Origin: Sphingobacteriales bacterium | GTDB lineage: Bacteria > Bacteroidota > Bacteroidia > Chitinophagales > JADIYW01 | DNA: 15,687 nucleotides | Reading direction: 5' to 3' | Assembly: GCA_016721245.1 (NCBI GenBank) | Contig: JADKIQ010000014.1 | Coordinates: forward strand, 1-15,687 | Part shown: positions 14,714 to 15,687 of the stretch, piece by piece | Position numbering within the stretch: the first letter of the stretch is position 1 | How the letters are laid out: every line of letters starts with the position of its first letter | The notes under the pieces: model-generated | Told to the model about the DNA's origin: nothing | Database searches by the model: none | Seen by the model: the letters and a program-made list of their open reading frames with translations, nothing else | Position numbers and translations under genes: made by a program

Positions 14714-15687
14714 TTGTTTAGATTATTTATTCTTTCCAAAGCTTCTTTCAAATCATTTTCCGGGCTGCATAATGAAATACGAATATATCTGTCGCCATTG
14801 CTCCCGAAAATAAATCCCGGTGTAATAAACACATTTGCTTCGTGTAATATTTTTTCAGTAAGATCTTCCACATTCGTATATTTTGCAGGTATTTTAGCCC
14901 ACAAAAACATGCCAATCTGATTTTTATCGTAGGTACATTCTAAGGCATCCATAATGCTGTATGCGAAGGAGCGACGCTTTTTGTATTCATTATTTCTCGA
15001 GGTATGCCATTCTGCATCATTGGACAATGCCGCTATTGCCGCATGCTGCAAGGGAAGATACATACCGGAATCCACATTGCTTTTAACTTTTAAAATAGTA
15101 TCGATATATTCTTTAGCCCCCGACACCAAACCAATACGTGCACCTGCTAAATTATGTGATTTACTCAAGGAGTTTAATTCCAGACAAACGTCCTTTGCTC
15201 CTGCAGTTTGAAAGATGGAAACAGGTTTTCCTTCGTTTAACACTAAGCTGTACGGATTATCGTTTACAATTAAAATTTTAAATTCGTTGGCAATCTCTAT
15301 CAGTGTTTTAAATATCTCGTCATTTCCTTTAGCACCGGTAGGCATATTCGGATAATTAATCCAAATGAGTTTCGCTGCTTTCAAAACGTCTTCACTGATT
15401 TTAGAAAAATCAGGAGCCCAGTTATTGGCTTCATCTAAATCATACATAACAGGAACTGCACCTGCGAGGTATGTTGCTGAAGAATACGTTGGATAGCCGG
15501 GATTCGGCACCAGTACTTTATCTCCGGGATTTAAGAATGCATTGGAGATATGAGAAATACCTTCTTTTGAACCCAGCAATGGCAATATCTCTGTTGCCGG
15601 ATTTAATGCCACCTCGTAGGTGGATTGGTACCAATCGCTCATGGCTTTGCGTAATTCCGGAATTCCGATATAACTCTGATAGCCGTG
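14710..15687 (-). CDS. PLP-dependent class I/II aminotransferase of the aromatic cluster (partial)
   Basis: The frame is open to the right edge, giving 325 residues with roughly the first 60 missing. The visible start, HGYQSYIGIPELRKAM, is the usual early segment of the family, so the ATG at 15642 is internal. Fold-type I motifs: LLGSKEGISH, INYPNMPTGAKG, VNDNPYSLV, and the cofactor lysine in NSLSKSHNLAGARIG. The sequence style resembles LL-diaminopimelate/aspartate-type aminotransferases. In Bacteroidota an aminotransferase gene stands between prephenate dehydratase and tyrA; by that position it probably transaminates phenylpyruvate, 4-hydroxyphenylpyruvate or prephenate, but substrate choice cannot be read from sequence. 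Its TGA overlaps the tyrA ATG by four bases. Confidence 0.9.
   Translation of the reverse strand, partial: HGYQSYIGIPELRKAMSDWYQSTYEVALNPATEILPLLGSKEGISHISNAFLNPGDKVLVPNPGYPTYSSATYLAGAVPVMYDLDEANNWAPDFSKISEDVLKAAKLIWINYPNMPTGAKGNDEIFKTLIEIANEFKILIVNDNPYSLVLNEGKPVSIFQTAGAKDVCLELNSLSKSHNLAGARIGLVSGAKEYIDTILKVKSNVDSGMYLPLQHAAIAALSNDAEWHTSRNNEYKKRRSFAYSIMDALECTYDKNQIGMFLWAKIPAKYTNVEDLTEKILHEANVFITPGFIFGSNGDRYIRISLCSPENDLKEALERINNLNK

Overview
The window looks like chromosomal DNA from a member of the Bacteroidota, probably a free-living, Chitinophaga- or Saprospira-like lineage. The evidence is an AT-rich background, TTG-N19-TAnnTTTn promoters, almost no Shine-Dalgarno sequences, an OmpA-family protein with thrombospondin-3-type calcium repeats, and an aromatic amino acid operon with a DAHP synthase-chorismate mutase fusion. 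The species cannot be named from this sequence.

Layout. At the left edge lies a minus-strand agmatine deiminase gene cut by the window (1-706). It is divergent from a plus-strand run: an alpha/beta hydrolase and a fatty-acid desaturase 4 nt apart (781-2503), an MFS transporter with its own promoter (2591-3820), and an OmpA-family outer-membrane protein with a strong promoter and terminator (3891-5513). Next is a NAPE-PLD-like metallo-beta-lactamase-fold hydrolase (5584-about 6570). It carries a one-base frameshift, and its 3' end runs straight into foreign-looking DNA. From about 6570 to 8290 there is no intact gene. This stretch holds very GC-rich palindromic patches in an AT-rich background, broken reading frames and a probable transposase remnant.

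Beyond the island are an N-acyl-D-amino-acid deacylase-type amidohydrolase (8320-10065, plus) and a minus-strand group: an LprI/DUF1311-like secreted protein, a 66-residue membrane protein, a sterol-desaturase-type di-iron enzyme fused to two CDGSH iron-sulfur motifs (10832-11917), and a 68-residue DUF5679-like protein with its own terminator.

The right end is a minus-strand aromatic amino acid cluster, read from right to left: PLP aminotransferase (cut by the window), prephenate dehydrogenase (tyrA, overlapping by ATGA and frameshifted by one base), an antibiotic-biosynthesis-monooxygenase-like protein 3 nt further on, and DAHP synthase-chorismate mutase. Together these take the pathway from its first committed step through chorismate and prephenate toward tyrosine and phenylalanine. 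A prephenate dehydratase would be expected just outside the right edge.

No obvious new defence or mobile system is present. The points most worth a second look are the di-iron/CDGSH fusion, the GC-spiked degenerate island, the monooxygenase-like gene inside the aromatic operon, and the two single-base frameshifts at or near short homopolymers, which may be sequencing errors.
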